64,000 bases of DNA from Bradyrhizobium septentrionale (GTDB lineage Bacteria > Pseudomonadota > Alphaproteobacteria > Rhizobiales > Xanthobacteraceae): the NCBI RefSeq assembly GCF_011516645.4, contig NZ_CP088285.1:7892501-7956500 (forward strand), given 5' to 3'. Position numbers and translations under genes: made by a program. Shown in pieces: positions 1-7,526 of the stretch (its first letter is position 1; each line of letters starts with the position of its first letter). Below the pieces are notes generated by a model. The model saw only the letters and a program-made list of their open reading frames with translations. It was not told the origin of the DNA and did not search any database.

Positions 1-1
1 T

Positions 2-412
2 CTCTGCATGGCCTATGGCCAGAGTTCGCCGCTCTATCCGCAATCGCCGAAGGCGCGCGCCGCCGTCGACCGCTGGCTCGACTGGACGCTGTCGACGCTG
101 CAGCCGGTCGACCGCCCGGTGTTCTGGGGACTGGTGCGCACGCCGCCGGAGGAGCGCGACATGGTTCAGATCCAGAAGGACGCCGATGCCGAAGGCGTGG
201 TGTGGCGCGTGGTCGAGGCGCAGCTTGCAGCCCGCCGCTTCGTCGAGGGCGATCAGTTCACGATCGCCGACATCGCGCTCGGCGCCTTTGCGCGGCGCTG
301 GTTCGGTGTCGAGGGGGTCGCCAAGCCGAAGCTGCCCAATCTCGAACGCTGGTTCGGCGAGATCGCACAGCGGCCGGCCTTTGTGCGCATCGTCGCGCCG
401 CCGATGTCGTGA
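2..412 (+). CDS. Glutathione S-transferase, C-terminal part (5' end outside window)
   Basis: The reading frame is open from the left edge, so the N-terminal thioredoxin-like domain is missing. What is visible is the all-helical GST C-terminal domain: a helix with RWLDWTLSTLQP, then the N-capping/hydrophobic-staple segment FTIADIALGAFARRW and the ending LERWFGEIAQRPAF. These are typical of soluble GSTs that conjugate glutathione to electrophiles. The first ATG (position 8) lies inside the domain and is probably not the start. The substrate cannot be told. Confidence 0.85.
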   Translation, partial: LCMAYGQSSPLYPQSPKARAAVDRWLDWTLSTLQPVDRPVFWGLVRTPPEERDMVQIQKDADAEGVVWRVVEAQLAARRFVEGDQFTIADIALGAFARRWFGVEGVAKPKLPNLERWFGEIAQRPAFVRIVAPPMS

Positions 413-433
413 CCTGCAAGCCGCCTATAGCCT

Positions 434-531
434 TTCCCGTTCCGATGGAATCGGAACGGGGCTCTGGACTCTTGTTTTGACGCGTTTTCTTCACGCGAAC
501 CGGTAGCCACTTCGCTCGAAAACGCTCTAGC
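434..531. repeat. Rhizobiales palindromic intergenic repeat
   Basis: A perfect 11-bp inverted repeat (CCCGTTCCGAT / ATCGGAACGGG, 436-446 and 450-460, loop GGA) is followed by a T-rich stretch and a characteristic tail ending in CGAAAACGCTCTAG. I recognise this composite as an interspersed palindromic repeat common between genes in Bradyrhizobium and Rhodopseudomonas (from memory, not searched). The hairpin plus TTGTTTT could also terminate the GST transcript. The repeat overlaps the stop codon of the next, convergent gene. Confidence 0.7.
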
Positions 532-772
532 GACCGCTGGACATCCCGGCACCGACACTGACGGCTCCACCGAGCTTCACACAGGTGTCGGAGCCCTCGA
601 CCTTGACGAAGCCCGGTCCGTACGAGGCGCAAGGATTGCTCCGCGTCGCGGATTTCGACGGCAAGGTCTTGCCGGCGTCGGGAGGCGTCTGAAAATTGCG
701 GCGATCGCCGGCTTGCGCAAACGCAGCGGCGGGAAGCAGGACGGCGACAATGGCGAAGCAGATCTTGCGCAT
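527..772 (-). CDS. Small secreted protein (81 aa), porin-N-terminus-like
   Basis: The ATG at 772 gives a clean Sec signal peptide (MRKICFAIVAVLLPAAAFA, cleavage after AFA-Q), and a longer in-frame start would bury it. The mature part is about 60 residues. It contains NPCASYGPGFVKVEGSDTCVKLGG, with two cysteines spaced like the N-terminal disulfide loop of rhizobial porins (C..YG.GF...PG.DTC.K.GG). It is far too short to be a porin, so it is either a relic or a stand-alone periplasmic protein. Function unknown. Confidence 0.7.
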   Translation of the reverse strand: MRKICFAIVAVLLPAAAFAQAGDRRNFQTPPDAGKTLPSKSATRSNPCASYGPGFVKVEGSDTCVKLGGAVSVGAGMSSGR

Positions 773-803
773 CCGGCCTTTTATCGCGCGCAACCCGATC
801 AGG

Positions 804-1061
804 CTAGCGCACGAATTTGACGCCGAACGTCTTGCCCTTGCGCCAGACCACTTCGCAGGCGCGCCCGGTGCGGGCATCCCGCGCAAACGCCAGCCGCAGC
901 TTGGCCGGCAGCGTGTTGTTGTCCTGGACGGTGATCTTCGCACCCGTCGAGGAGATGTCCTCGACCATGCAGGGACGCGCGGCGAATCCGCCGTCGAGCG
1001 TGATCCAGCCGGATTGACGCAGCGATTTGCGCGTTTCGCGTTTCTTGGACCCTAAAGCCAT
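804..1061 (-). CDS. PilZ domain protein (85 aa)
   Basis: This is a stand-alone PilZ domain, a cyclic-di-GMP receptor fold. The N-terminal basic segment RKSLRQSGWI corresponds to the RxxxR switch, although the spacing is loose. It is followed by VEDISSTGAKI, which matches the D/N-x-S-x-x-G signature. The start at 1061 has a GGGGATGATGGA leader and begins at the domain edge. Many alphaproteobacterial single-domain PilZ proteins do not bind c-di-GMP strongly, so binding is not certain. Confidence 0.85.
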   Translation of the reverse strand: MALGSKKRETRKSLRQSGWITLDGGFAARPCMVEDISSTGAKITVQDNNTLPAKLRLAFARDARTGRACEVVWRKGKTFGVKFVR

Positions 1062-1322
1062 TCCATCATCCCCAGGGCTCACGCCTAGCGCCGCTGGCTT
1101 TACAAAGGGTTGCGAAATCGCGGCGGATTGCAGCAATCGCGGGGTTGTACACATCTGCGCACAGCAGTCCGGCGAAGCGTCCGCTCCCGCGCTAATTCGT
1201 TGAGTTTGCTGGATTTTCGATTTGGCGCCAAATCTGGACTGCGCCATGTCCGCCGCCGATCCCCCAATTCGGGCGATGGCCCCCCGGTTCCCGCACACCA
1301 GTGCAGCTATTGCGATGAGCGG

Positions 1323-1874
1323 TCAGTTGCCCAATCCCTTCCTGGTTGCGCGAAGAATGTCGTCCGATAGCTTGGGATCGTTCACGGCCCGCGCAAGCAC
1401 GAGCGCCCCAACCAGGGAGGCGACGGTCGCGAGCGCCTTCTCCTCGCGCTGCCGTGGCCTCAGCCCGGAATCCATTCGTCCGCTCAGCAGCCCGATCATG
1501 CCCCGCACTCCTGCCGTGAAACGCTCTCGCACGCCGCTGCCTTGGCGCGGCATCTCACAGCACAGGGCTGCGAAGGGGCAGCCGCTTCCCGGCATGTCCC
1601 GGTGCGCGTCCGAAAGGTATTCTGAAATGTAGTCGGAGAGAGCAAATACCTTAGGCACTTCTTGCCCTTTGGTCGCTATCGCATAGGCCACCGCTTCCTC
1701 GACGAGCCGTTCCTTGGAGCCAAACTGACTGTACAGGCTGCCGTGCGTCATCCCGGCCGCCTCGGTCAGCGCGTCGACGCCTACGCCGGAGATGCCGCGC
1801 TCCCGCATCAGGCGTGAGGCGGCCTTGAGGATACGCTCACGATTTTCGGCAGCCTGCTCTTTTGAAACGCGCAT
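1323..1874 (-). CDS. TetR/AcrR-family transcriptional repressor
   Basis: The N-terminal helix-turn-helix (about residues 10-55; ILKAASRLMRERGISGVGVDALTEAAGMTHGSLYSQFGSKERL) is textbook TetR. The C-terminal ligand domain contains SGCPFAALCCEMPR, as in the YcdC/AcrR-like subgroup. The ATG at 1874 was chosen because it begins at the conserved RVSKEQ helix and lies about 30 nt after a consensus -10. It is divergent from an SDR/MDR pair across 120 bp containing repeated operator-like sites, so it probably represses itself and those enzymes. The inducer is unknown. Confidence 0.92.
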   Translation of the reverse strand: MRVSKEQAAENRERILKAASRLMRERGISGVGVDALTEAAGMTHGSLYSQFGSKERLVEEAVAYAIATKGQEVPKVFALSDYISEYLSDAHRDMPGSGCPFAALCCEMPRQGSGVRERFTAGVRGMIGLLSGRMDSGLRPRQREEKALATVASLVGALVLARAVNDPKLSDDILRATRKGLGN

Positions 1875-1909
1875 GTTGCAGTTCCCGGGGTTGGGGCGGG
1901 GTCTTGACA

Positions 1910-1938
1910 ATTATAATTACGATCGTCATGTAAATCAA
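1910..1938 (-). promoter_or_regulatory. Sigma70-type promoter of the tetR gene
   Basis: On the minus strand TTGATT (1938-1933) and a perfect TATAAT (1915-1910) are separated by exactly 17 bp, placing the transcript start about 30 nt before the ATG. The 17-bp spacer contains the palindromic ACGATCGT core of the first operator copy, so repressor binding would block polymerase. A TTGACA box on the opposite strand (1904-1909) may be the -35 of the divergent SDR promoter. Confidence 0.6.
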
Positions 1939-1950
1939 TAATTACGATCG
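1913..1950. promoter_or_regulatory. Duplicated TetR operator candidates
   Basis: The 13-mer ATAATTACGATCG occurs twice as an exact direct repeat (1913-1925 and 1938-1950). Starts are 25 bp apart, about 2.4 helical turns. Each copy holds the palindromic core CGATCG, extended in the first to the near-palindrome TTACGATCGTCA. The location between tetR and SDR and the overlap with the tetR promoter spacer make these the likely TetR binding sites. Confidence 0.6.
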
Positions 1951-1993
1951 CCATCAAACACCGATGGGATCGGCGCGTTGTCAGGAGAAGGCC

Positions 1994-2851
1994 ATGACCA
2001 GGATCGAGGAAAAAATCGCGCTCGTGACCGGCGCTTCGTCAGGCATCGGCGAAGCCACGGCGGAGCGGCTCGCGAAAGCTGGCTACAGAGTCTACGGCAC
2101 CAGCAGGCGGGAAGCCCGAGCAGGCAAACGATCGTTCGAGATTCTGCCCCTCGACGTGACAAGCGACGAATCCGTCGAGGCTGCCGTCGGCGAAGTGATA
2201 CGGCGCCACGGGCGCATCGATCTGCTCGTGAACAACGCCGGCTTCGGTGTTGCGCCCGCCGGTGCGGAAGAGAGCTCGCTCGAACAGGCCCGGTCGATCT
2301 TCGAAACAAACTTCTTCGGGCTTGTCCGGATGACGCGCGCCGTCGTGCCGCACATGCGACGGCAAGGCAGTGGTCGCATCATCAACATCGGCTCCGTGCT
2401 CGGCTTTCTGCCGATGCCGTATGGCGCGCTCTATGCCGCCACCAAGCACGCAGTGGAAGGTTATTCGGAATCACTCGACCACGAGCTCCGCACGAGGGGC
2501 ATCCGGGTCTCGGTCATCGAGCCTGCCTACACGAAGACGCCATTCGACGCGAACTTGATCGAACCGGATGCCAAGCTCGATGAGTATCGCGAGGCCCGTG
2601 CGGGCGTAAGCAAGAGGGTGAGCGAAGTGATGGCGACCGCCGAACCGCCCGGCGTCGTTGCAGACACCGTGCTGAAGGCGGCGAACGCGGCGTCGCCGAA
2701 GATCCGATACGCGGCCGGTCGCCTTGCGAACCGTCTGCGATTGCTTCGCAGATTCGCGCCTGCACGCCTGGTGGACGCCGGGATTCGAAAGGACCTTCGG
2801 CTGGATGCACCAATCGCGTCGCAACCCGCCCGCCCTGCCCGTGCTTTCTGA
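1994..2851 (+). CDS. Short-chain dehydrogenase/reductase (285 aa)
   Basis: A classical SDR with a Rossmann fold: TGASSGIGEATAERL (about residues 12-26, cofactor glycine motif), NNAG at about residue 80, catalytic Ser in IINIGSVLGF and YAATK (Tyr-Lys pair). An Arg-rich segment after strand 2 (SRREARAG) suggests NADP(H). The ATG at 1994 is preceded by AGGAG with 6-7 nt spacing. The upstream in-frame start at 1964 has no such site. It is followed by a quinone-reductase-like gene on the same strand and is probably repressed by the divergent TetR. Substrate unknown. Confidence 0.92.
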   Translation: MTRIEEKIALVTGASSGIGEATAERLAKAGYRVYGTSRREARAGKRSFEILPLDVTSDESVEAAVGEVIRRHGRIDLLVNNAGFGVAPAGAEESSLEQARSIFETNFFGLVRMTRAVVPHMRRQGSGRIINIGSVLGFLPMPYGALYAATKHAVEGYSESLDHELRTRGIRVSVIEPAYTKTPFDANLIEPDAKLDEYREARAGVSKRVSEVMATAEPPGVVADTVLKAANAASPKIRYAAGRLANRLRLLRRFAPARLVDAGIRKDLRLDAPIASQPARPARAF

Positions 2852-2918
2852 CGGCGTCCGCGCGGTGCAAGCGTCTACTGTCGTTGCCACAGTCAAGCCC
2901 CCAGGGACATCGCAAAGC

Positions 2919-3920
2919 ATGAGAGCACTTGTCTTTAAGCGCTATGGCAAGCCGGATCAGGTCGCGTTGGTTGATACTCCCCGGCCAGTGCCAAAGCCGG
3001 ATGACATTCTCGTTCAGGTCCACGCGGCGGGATTGAATCCAATCGACAACATGATTCCGAAAGGAATGTTCAAGCCCATCCTCCGGTTTCAGCTGCCGGC
3101 TACGCTGGGCAGCGATTTGGCCGGGGTCGTTGTGGCGGTTGGAAGTCGCGTGACTCGCTTCAAGCCGGGCGATGCCGTCTTCGCCAGTATCTTCGACCTG
3201 GTCGGCGGCGCGCTTGCCGAATTTGCGCTCGTGCCCGAGAATGCCGCCGCACTCAAACCGCCAAATCTCGACTTTGTGCAAGCGGCCTCGATCCCGATGG
3301 TCGGGTTGACGTCGTGGCAGGCGCTCAAGGAGCGTGCGCACCTCAAGCCGGGTAACAAGGTGTTCATCCCCGCCGGCTCCGGGGGCATTGGCACGTTCGC
3401 GATCCAGCTCGCGAAATACCTTGGAGCAAAGGTGGCGACGACGACCAGCACCGGAAACGTGGATCTGGTGCGGAGCCTCGGCGCCGACGAGGTGATTGAT
3501 TACAAGAAGCAGGAATTTGAGGATGTGCTGCGGGATTATGATGCCGTGCTGGGCACAGTCAGGGGCGACGCTCTCGAAAAATCCCTCCGGATTCTGAAGC
3601 CTAAAAGCACCGTCATCTCGCTCATCGGCCCGCCCGACGCCGTATTCGCTCGGGCCCGAGGCATGAACTTTCTTATGGTGTCCTTGTTCAGGTTACTGAG
3701 CCGCAAGATCATTCGCCGCTCCAAAAAGTACGGCGTCGCCTACTCGTTCCTGTTCGTGCGCCCGGACGGTGGTCAACTCGTAGAGATCGGTGAGATTCTC
3801 AAGGCTGGGTACATTCGGCCGGTGATAGATCGGGTATTTCCATTCGAGCAGGCCAAGGAAGCGCTTGCGTATCTCGATCAGGGTCGAGCCAAAGGAAAGG
3901 TCGTTGTCCGGATAAAGTAA
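2919..3920 (+). CDS. NAD(P)H-dependent alcohol dehydrogenase / quinone oxidoreductase, MDR superfamily (333 aa)
   Basis: A GroES-like N-terminal half (LPATLGSDLAGVVVAVGSRVTRFKPGDAVFA) is followed by a Rossmann half with IPAGSGGIGTFAIQLAKYLGAKV. No zinc-binding Cys set is seen, so it belongs to the zeta-crystallin/quinone-reductase branch. The start at 2919 was chosen because homology begins at MRALVFKRYGKPDQ. Co-oriented with the SDR 68 bp upstream, it is likely in the same TetR-controlled unit, perhaps handling a reactive carbonyl or quinone. Confidence 0.9.
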   Translation: MRALVFKRYGKPDQVALVDTPRPVPKPDDILVQVHAAGLNPIDNMIPKGMFKPILRFQLPATLGSDLAGVVVAVGSRVTRFKPGDAVFASIFDLVGGALAEFALVPENAAALKPPNLDFVQAASIPMVGLTSWQALKERAHLKPGNKVFIPAGSGGIGTFAIQLAKYLGAKVATTTSTGNVDLVRSLGADEVIDYKKQEFEDVLRDYDAVLGTVRGDALEKSLRILKPKSTVISLIGPPDAVFARARGMNFLMVSLFRLLSRKIIRRSKKYGVAYSFLFVRPDGGQLVEIGEILKAGYIRPVIDRVFPFEQAKEALAYLDQGRAKGKVVVRIK

Positions 3921-4139
3921 TGGCGTCGACGTTGGCCGTCGATCGCGGTTCCCTGAACTGAACAGGACCGCATTATGCGTTGTCGCAGATCATTGCGGAA
4001 TGGCGCCGATGGCGCTCCCTAGCGGCGCGAGAGGCCTCGACGGCGATCCTGTTGATATCTCGTGACAATCCGTAATTTATTGACTTCGGACTGCAACTCC
4101 CATGATGCTGGCGTGCAACAAAACGTCCAACAGGGTCCG

Positions 4140-5483
4140 ATGCCGGAGCGTCTTACCAAGAGAAAAGGGTACTGGCATTTCGTGCGGCGCGTGCCGCCCG
4201 AATTCGCCGCGGTCGATCCGCGTGGGATCGTCAAGCAGTCGACCAAGATCCGCGTTGCCGACGATCGGTCAGGCATCCGCGCCGGCCGGGTCGCTGACCA
4301 GCTCAATATCGACCTGGAGGCATCCTGGAGAGCTGCCGCGGGCCAGGGAACGCGGGATGCAATTTTCGCCCTCGAGGAGGCCCGGCAGCGGGCTCAGGCC
4401 CTGCAGCTCACCTACCGGCCGGTTGACGATGTCGCGAAAGAGGCCCTGGCGGAGATCCTCCGCCGGATCGACGCCCTCGCGGTTGGCGATCGGCGGCATG
4501 ACCCTGCCACTGCCGCGGCCACCCTCGGCGGCGTCGACCTGCCAGAGATCATGCTGTCCAGTCTGTTCGATGAATTCGAGGTCGCCAAGAAAACCACGAT
4601 TGCCAAGATGTCGCCCGGCCAGTTCAAGAAATGGAAGAACGGCAAGCGACGCGCGGTCGGGCTGCTGATCACCGTCATCGGCGACAAGGCCATCACGCGG
4701 CTGACCCGCGATGACGCGCTGAAATATACCGACCACTGGACCGAACGTGTGGTCGACAGCGAAGTCCTGGCCGCGACGGCCAACCGCAACCTGACGCACA
4801 TCACGGGCATGCTGTCGGCCGTCTCGAAGCGCCACCGGCTCAACCTCGATCGCGTATTCGCCGGGGCCAGGCTCGAGGGCGATGCGTCACGGCCTCGGCC
4901 GCCCTTCTCGCCGTGGTGGATCGTCAACCGGCTTTTGGCGACCGGCGCGCTGGAAACCATGAACGACGAGGAACGCACCGTGGTCATGGTGATGATCAAC
5001 ACCGGCGCCCGGCCGAGTGAGATCATCAACCTGCGCCGCCGACATATCGTCCTGGACGCGCCGATCCCGCATATCCGCGTGCGGCCCGACGATCGCGTCC
5101 TGAAAACAGCCTTCTCCGACCGCGACATCCCACTGATCGGGATTTCGTTCGAGGCGATGCGGCAATTCCCCGACGGCTTCCCGCACTACCGCGACAAGGG
5201 CGACACGCTATCGGCCGCAGTCAATGCGTACTTCTCCGATCATGGTCTGCGCGAGACGGAGGCTCACACGCTCTATTCGCTGCGCCACGGCTTCAAGGAT
5301 CGTCTGCGCAGCGTTGAAACGCCGGACGAACTCAAGGACGAGCTAATGGGCCACGACACCAAGAAGCCGAAGTACGGCGACGGTCACGGGCTCGACCTGA
5401 AGCGGAAGTACATCCAGCTGATCGCGCTAGCGCCGGGAATGCAGGTTTCTGCTCCGCTGCAGCTGGTGGCAGCGACGGGTTAG
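4140..5483 (+). CDS. Tyrosine site-specific integrase (about 447 aa)
   Basis: The N-terminus MPERLTKRKGYWHFVRRVP matches the short leader domain of this integrase subgroup (DUF6538-like), which is why I prefer the ATG at 4140 over 4062. The catalytic core shows Arg I in NTGARPSEIINLRRR, the H..RH box in HTLYSLRHGF, a GH (LMGHD) and the nucleophile Tyr in PKYGDGH. It marks the left side of the accessory region but is not adjacent to any tRNA I can see. It may belong to an older element than the prophage, which has its own integrase at 49 kb. Confidence 0.9.
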   Translation: MPERLTKRKGYWHFVRRVPPEFAAVDPRGIVKQSTKIRVADDRSGIRAGRVADQLNIDLEASWRAAAGQGTRDAIFALEEARQRAQALQLTYRPVDDVAKEALAEILRRIDALAVGDRRHDPATAAATLGGVDLPEIMLSSLFDEFEVAKKTTIAKMSPGQFKKWKNGKRRAVGLLITVIGDKAITRLTRDDALKYTDHWTERVVDSEVLAATANRNLTHITGMLSAVSKRHRLNLDRVFAGARLEGDASRPRPPFSPWWIVNRLLATGALETMNDEERTVVMVMINTGARPSEIINLRRRHIVLDAPIPHIRVRPDDRVLKTAFSDRDIPLIGISFEAMRQFPDGFPHYRDKGDTLSAAVNAYFSDHGLRETEAHTLYSLRHGFKDRLRSVETPDELKDELMGHDTKKPKYGDGHGLDLKRKYIQLIALAPGMQVSAPLQLVAATG

Positions 5484-5735
5484 GGCACGTGGATGGCCAA
5501 AGAAACGGCCCCAGCGAGGGGGTACAAGCTGGGACCAAGTTTACACTTTGATCGTCCCAGCGCCGTAAGCCGCACGGCACCGGACATGCAATAAGTGCCG
5601 CTGAGCGCGCTTTGCTCCTGTGGGGAACTTATGGCCCCGCAAACGTCCTTGATATCCGCACAATGGTGGAGAATTAGCGGAGCAAGCGAGATCGGATCTG
5701 CTCGAGAACATCGGCCAGGCCTTGGTTGCCGCTCT

Positions 5736-5948
5736 TCAGGCCTTTGAGCTGACGAAAATATCGAACGCCTCGTAAGCTTGCTGCGGCGTCTTTCCTTCCT
5801 TGAATGCGCTTTCGAAACTGAAGATTGCATCCGCTAGAAGGAATTCTTCCGGGACAGGAAACAGGGTGCGAAGTTCGGCGAGCCAGCTCGCGTAGGAGGG
5901 CGGGTTGAACTTACCCAAGGTGTAGTTATCGCTGAATGAGGTGCGCAT
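5736..5948 (-). CDS. Hypothetical protein (70 aa)
   Basis: A small acidic/aromatic protein (Ser-Tyr-Ala-Ser-Trp-Leu, Glu-Glu-Phe-Leu-Leu-Ala-Asp) with no recognisable motif. It starts directly after the stop of the 66-aa gene upstream on the same strand, so the two are likely cotranscribed. Its base composition is less GC-rich than the chromosomal flanks, like the whole 5.5-7.3 kb stretch. Function unknown. Confidence 0.5.
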   Translation of the reverse strand: MRTSFSDNYTLGKFNPPSYASWLAELRTLFPVPEEFLLADAIFSFESAFKEGKTPQQAYEAFDIFVSSKA

Positions 5949-6149
5949 TTAGGTCGGAGCCTTCAGGCTGGGCGAGGAAAGCCACTCGCTGATGTGCGAT
6001 GCGGTCTCAATCTGCCTTGCTCTCCGGATCAACCTCTCACGTTCAATACCCGGCGGAGTGCCCCTCGCTTGCTTGCGAAGTCGCTCCGCCTCATCGGTAA
6101 GGCGGTTGTACAGAGGTTCGGCTTGTGGCTTGTAACTGCGTCGCTGCAT
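5949..6149 (-). CDS. Small conserved protein, copy 1 of a 66-aa paralog pair
   Basis: The ATG at 6149 has AGGAG 8 nt upstream. A longer in-frame ORF from 6248 exists, but see the leader entry. The protein is highly charged and helical: a DEAERLRKQARGTPPG.. repeat of Leu-Arg-Lys, then RARQIETASHISEWLSSP. A paralog of identical length lies at 12999-13199 (C-terminal EWLSSP-x-LKAPT identical). I recognise the pattern EAxxLRxQAxxxPPGxxRxxxIRKARQxETxSHxxEWL as a frequent small Bradyrhizobium family of unknown function. Confidence 0.75.
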   Translation of the reverse strand: MQRRSYKPQAEPLYNRLTDEAERLRKQARGTPPGIERERLIRRARQIETASHISEWLSSPSLKAPT

Positions 6150-6290
6150 CGCGCTGCTCCTCTGTTGCAGAAGGCGGGAGCGCGTGATGGCGTTCTCATC
6201 ACCGATAGGGGCCAACAAGGCAGTGCGGTGATCGGGGTAATTTGGCATGCACGGTAGCCGGCTTACTGGTCAATATTGACCACAACGGAA
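6150..6290 (-). promoter_or_regulatory. Conserved leader with perfect palindrome TGGTCAATATTGACCA
   Basis: The 140 bp upstream of the 66-aa gene are strongly similar to those upstream of its paralog at 12999, from CTTTTCC (about 6290) through to the ATG. A perfect 16-bp palindrome, TGGTCAATATTGACCA, lies at 6267-6282. The second copy has it with one mismatch. The shared leader can encode M-P-x-x-P-x-HRTALLAPIGDEN in both copies, but single-base indels break the frame in the middle before it is restored. DNA or RNA is therefore conserved at least as well as protein. It is likely an operator plus untranslated leader or upstream ORF. Confidence 0.6.
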
Positions 6291-6404
6291 AAGTAAATGA
6301 ATCGAACTCGTTAGAATCACACATGAGACGGGCTGTTTTTGGGAACGATATGGAGCAGCGAACCTTGCCTATTCAGAGCTGAAACGATTGCATGAGTTGA
6401 TCCA

Positions 6405-6605
6405 ATGAACATTCTTCCTATTGATCGCGCGCTGAGGATATACGGCGTGCTCGCCGACCGTGGCGAGACGAAGGGAGCCCGTGAACTGCTTTCCCGGCAT
6501 CTGATGAAACTGTACACCGCAGGCGAGAGAGACCAGCACCGATTGACAGTACACGGCCTATCGTACCTGCAGGATTTGGACCGGAGGATCGATTACAGCG
6601 ATTGA
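6405..6605 (+). CDS. Small conserved hypothetical protein (66 aa)
   Basis: The protein has two helical parts and ends ERDQHRLTVHGLSYLQDLDRRID. I recognise the RLxVHGLxYLxDLDR ending from small Bradyrhizobium proteins of unknown role. It is divergent from the 66-aa gene cluster. No signal peptide, no cysteines. Confidence 0.55.
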   Translation: MNILPIDRALRIYGVLADRGETKGARELLSRHLMKLYTAGERDQHRLTVHGLSYLQDLDRRIDYSD

Positions 6606-6630
6606 ACAGGGAACCTGCTGGCCGGGACTG

Positions 6631-6978
6631 CTAGCCCTTTTTTTGCGCTTGACGCTGCGTCCGCAGGGAATTGCGGACCATAATCCGTGCGATCGCTGCG
6701 CGGGCGGCATCTGCCCTTGCCTTGAGTTTTTTCGGTAGTGGCGTCCGGTGTTCGCCGACCGTTGGCGTCATAGCCATCTGGGTGGGCGCTGTCGAGCTAC
6801 GCTCGATATGCTGCACGCTCATTGGGCCAGTCGTTGGCGATTTGGGTATCCGCATAAGGGACAACTCGTTGCCATGGAGTTTGTTCAATTGGAGTTCGTT
6901 AAATGACTCCCGAGGCTGGCCTTCTGCGCTATTGCTGAAAGACGCGCCCGTAAGGACACGACTGGGTTTATCGCCCAA
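6631..6978 (-). CDS. Hypothetical protein (115 aa), weakly supported
   Basis: An open frame with a basic C-terminus (KKLKARADAARAAIARIMVRNSLRTQRQAQKKG) that could be a helix. The N-terminal 70 residues look unstructured (Ser/Thr/Pro-rich). It lies in the low-GC accessory stretch, convergent with the 6405 gene. No family recognised, and chance ORF status cannot be excluded. Confidence 0.3.
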   Translation of the reverse strand: MGDKPSRVLTGASFSNSAEGQPRESFNELQLNKLHGNELSLMRIPKSPTTGPMSVQHIERSSTAPTQMAMTPTVGEHRTPLPKKLKARADAARAAIARIMVRNSLRTQRQAQKKG

Positions 6979-6999
6979 GCTTTTACGCGATCCCCTGCC

Positions 7000-7230
7000 T
7001 TATTGTTGGGCTGTGTGAATCACTTTCAAGCAGTGCCGCGCAGACTCGATTTCCGAATCGGTCGCTCCCCTGGATCGCGCCCAGGATTCTGCAGCAGGCG
7101 CAGTGTATTTCGCCACGTAATAGCGGACCACGACGCAAGACACCCGATGAAGGCGCGGCAAGTCGCCGGCATATGCGGGCAAAGCATTCAAACAAACCAG
7201 AAGGAAAAACGGCACTCCACGCCAAATCAT
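7000..7230 (-). CDS. Small exported protein (76 aa)
   Basis: The ATG at 7230 follows a strong GGAGG at 8-nt spacing and opens with a signal peptide (MIWRGVPFFLLVCLNALPAYA-G). The mature part has CVVVRYYVAKY, then AAESWARSRGATDSEIESARHCL, with two cysteines and a helix. I recognise this RYYVAKY..AAExWARSxGAxDxEIExARxCL pattern from small periplasmic proteins of Bradyrhizobium. It lies downstream of the prophage lysis genes on the same strand and is probably a prophage accessory gene. Confidence 0.75.
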   Translation of the reverse strand: MIWRGVPFFLLVCLNALPAYAGDLPRLHRVSCVVVRYYVAKYTAPAAESWARSRGATDSEIESARHCLKVIHTAQQ

Positions 7231-7440
7231 GGGAGTCGCCTCCGTGGAACCTAAACTCCACGGATTGGTTCCTCTGATGCATGCTGCGCGGCATCGGGAG
7301 GCGTCAGCGCTTGAAATGAATGTCGACGAAGTTCGTAACGATCCAGCCGACACCACCACTCAAAGGAACGGCGGCCCAATAAAGCCAGCGGCTGACATTC
7401 CGTACGCCTGTCGCCTGCACTTGCACATTCTGAACGGCCT

Positions 7441-7448
7441 GAACGGTC
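7441..7448. repeat. IS66 target-site duplication, left copy (right copy 10051-10058)
   Basis: GAACGGTC occurs immediately outside both IS ends. Eight bp is the duplication length expected of the IS66 family. The flanking gene reads through in frame once one copy and the IS are removed, which fixes the boundaries. Confidence 0.9.
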
Positions 7449-7498
7449 GTATCCGTCCGAGGGCGGCCGTCTTGCGAGTTTTTCCGATCTGTAGCTGA

Positions 7499-7526
7499 CT
7501 GTCCTTATGGACGGACATAAGGACAG
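7499..7526 (+). promoter_or_regulatory. Hairpin over the tnpA start codon
   Basis: CTGTCCTTATG and CATAAGGACAG form a perfect 11-bp stem around a 6-nt loop (GACGGA). The upstream arm ends exactly at the ATG at 7507, so the start codon is within the stem. Internal initiation at ATG 7543 would escape it. This may limit transposase synthesis or block read-through translation from outside. Confidence 0.5.

Noticed and set aside
1110..1370. ORFs between the PilZ and tetR genes
   Set aside because: No ribosome site, no family resemblance and overlap with tetR on the opposite strand; the 260-bp gap looks non-coding.
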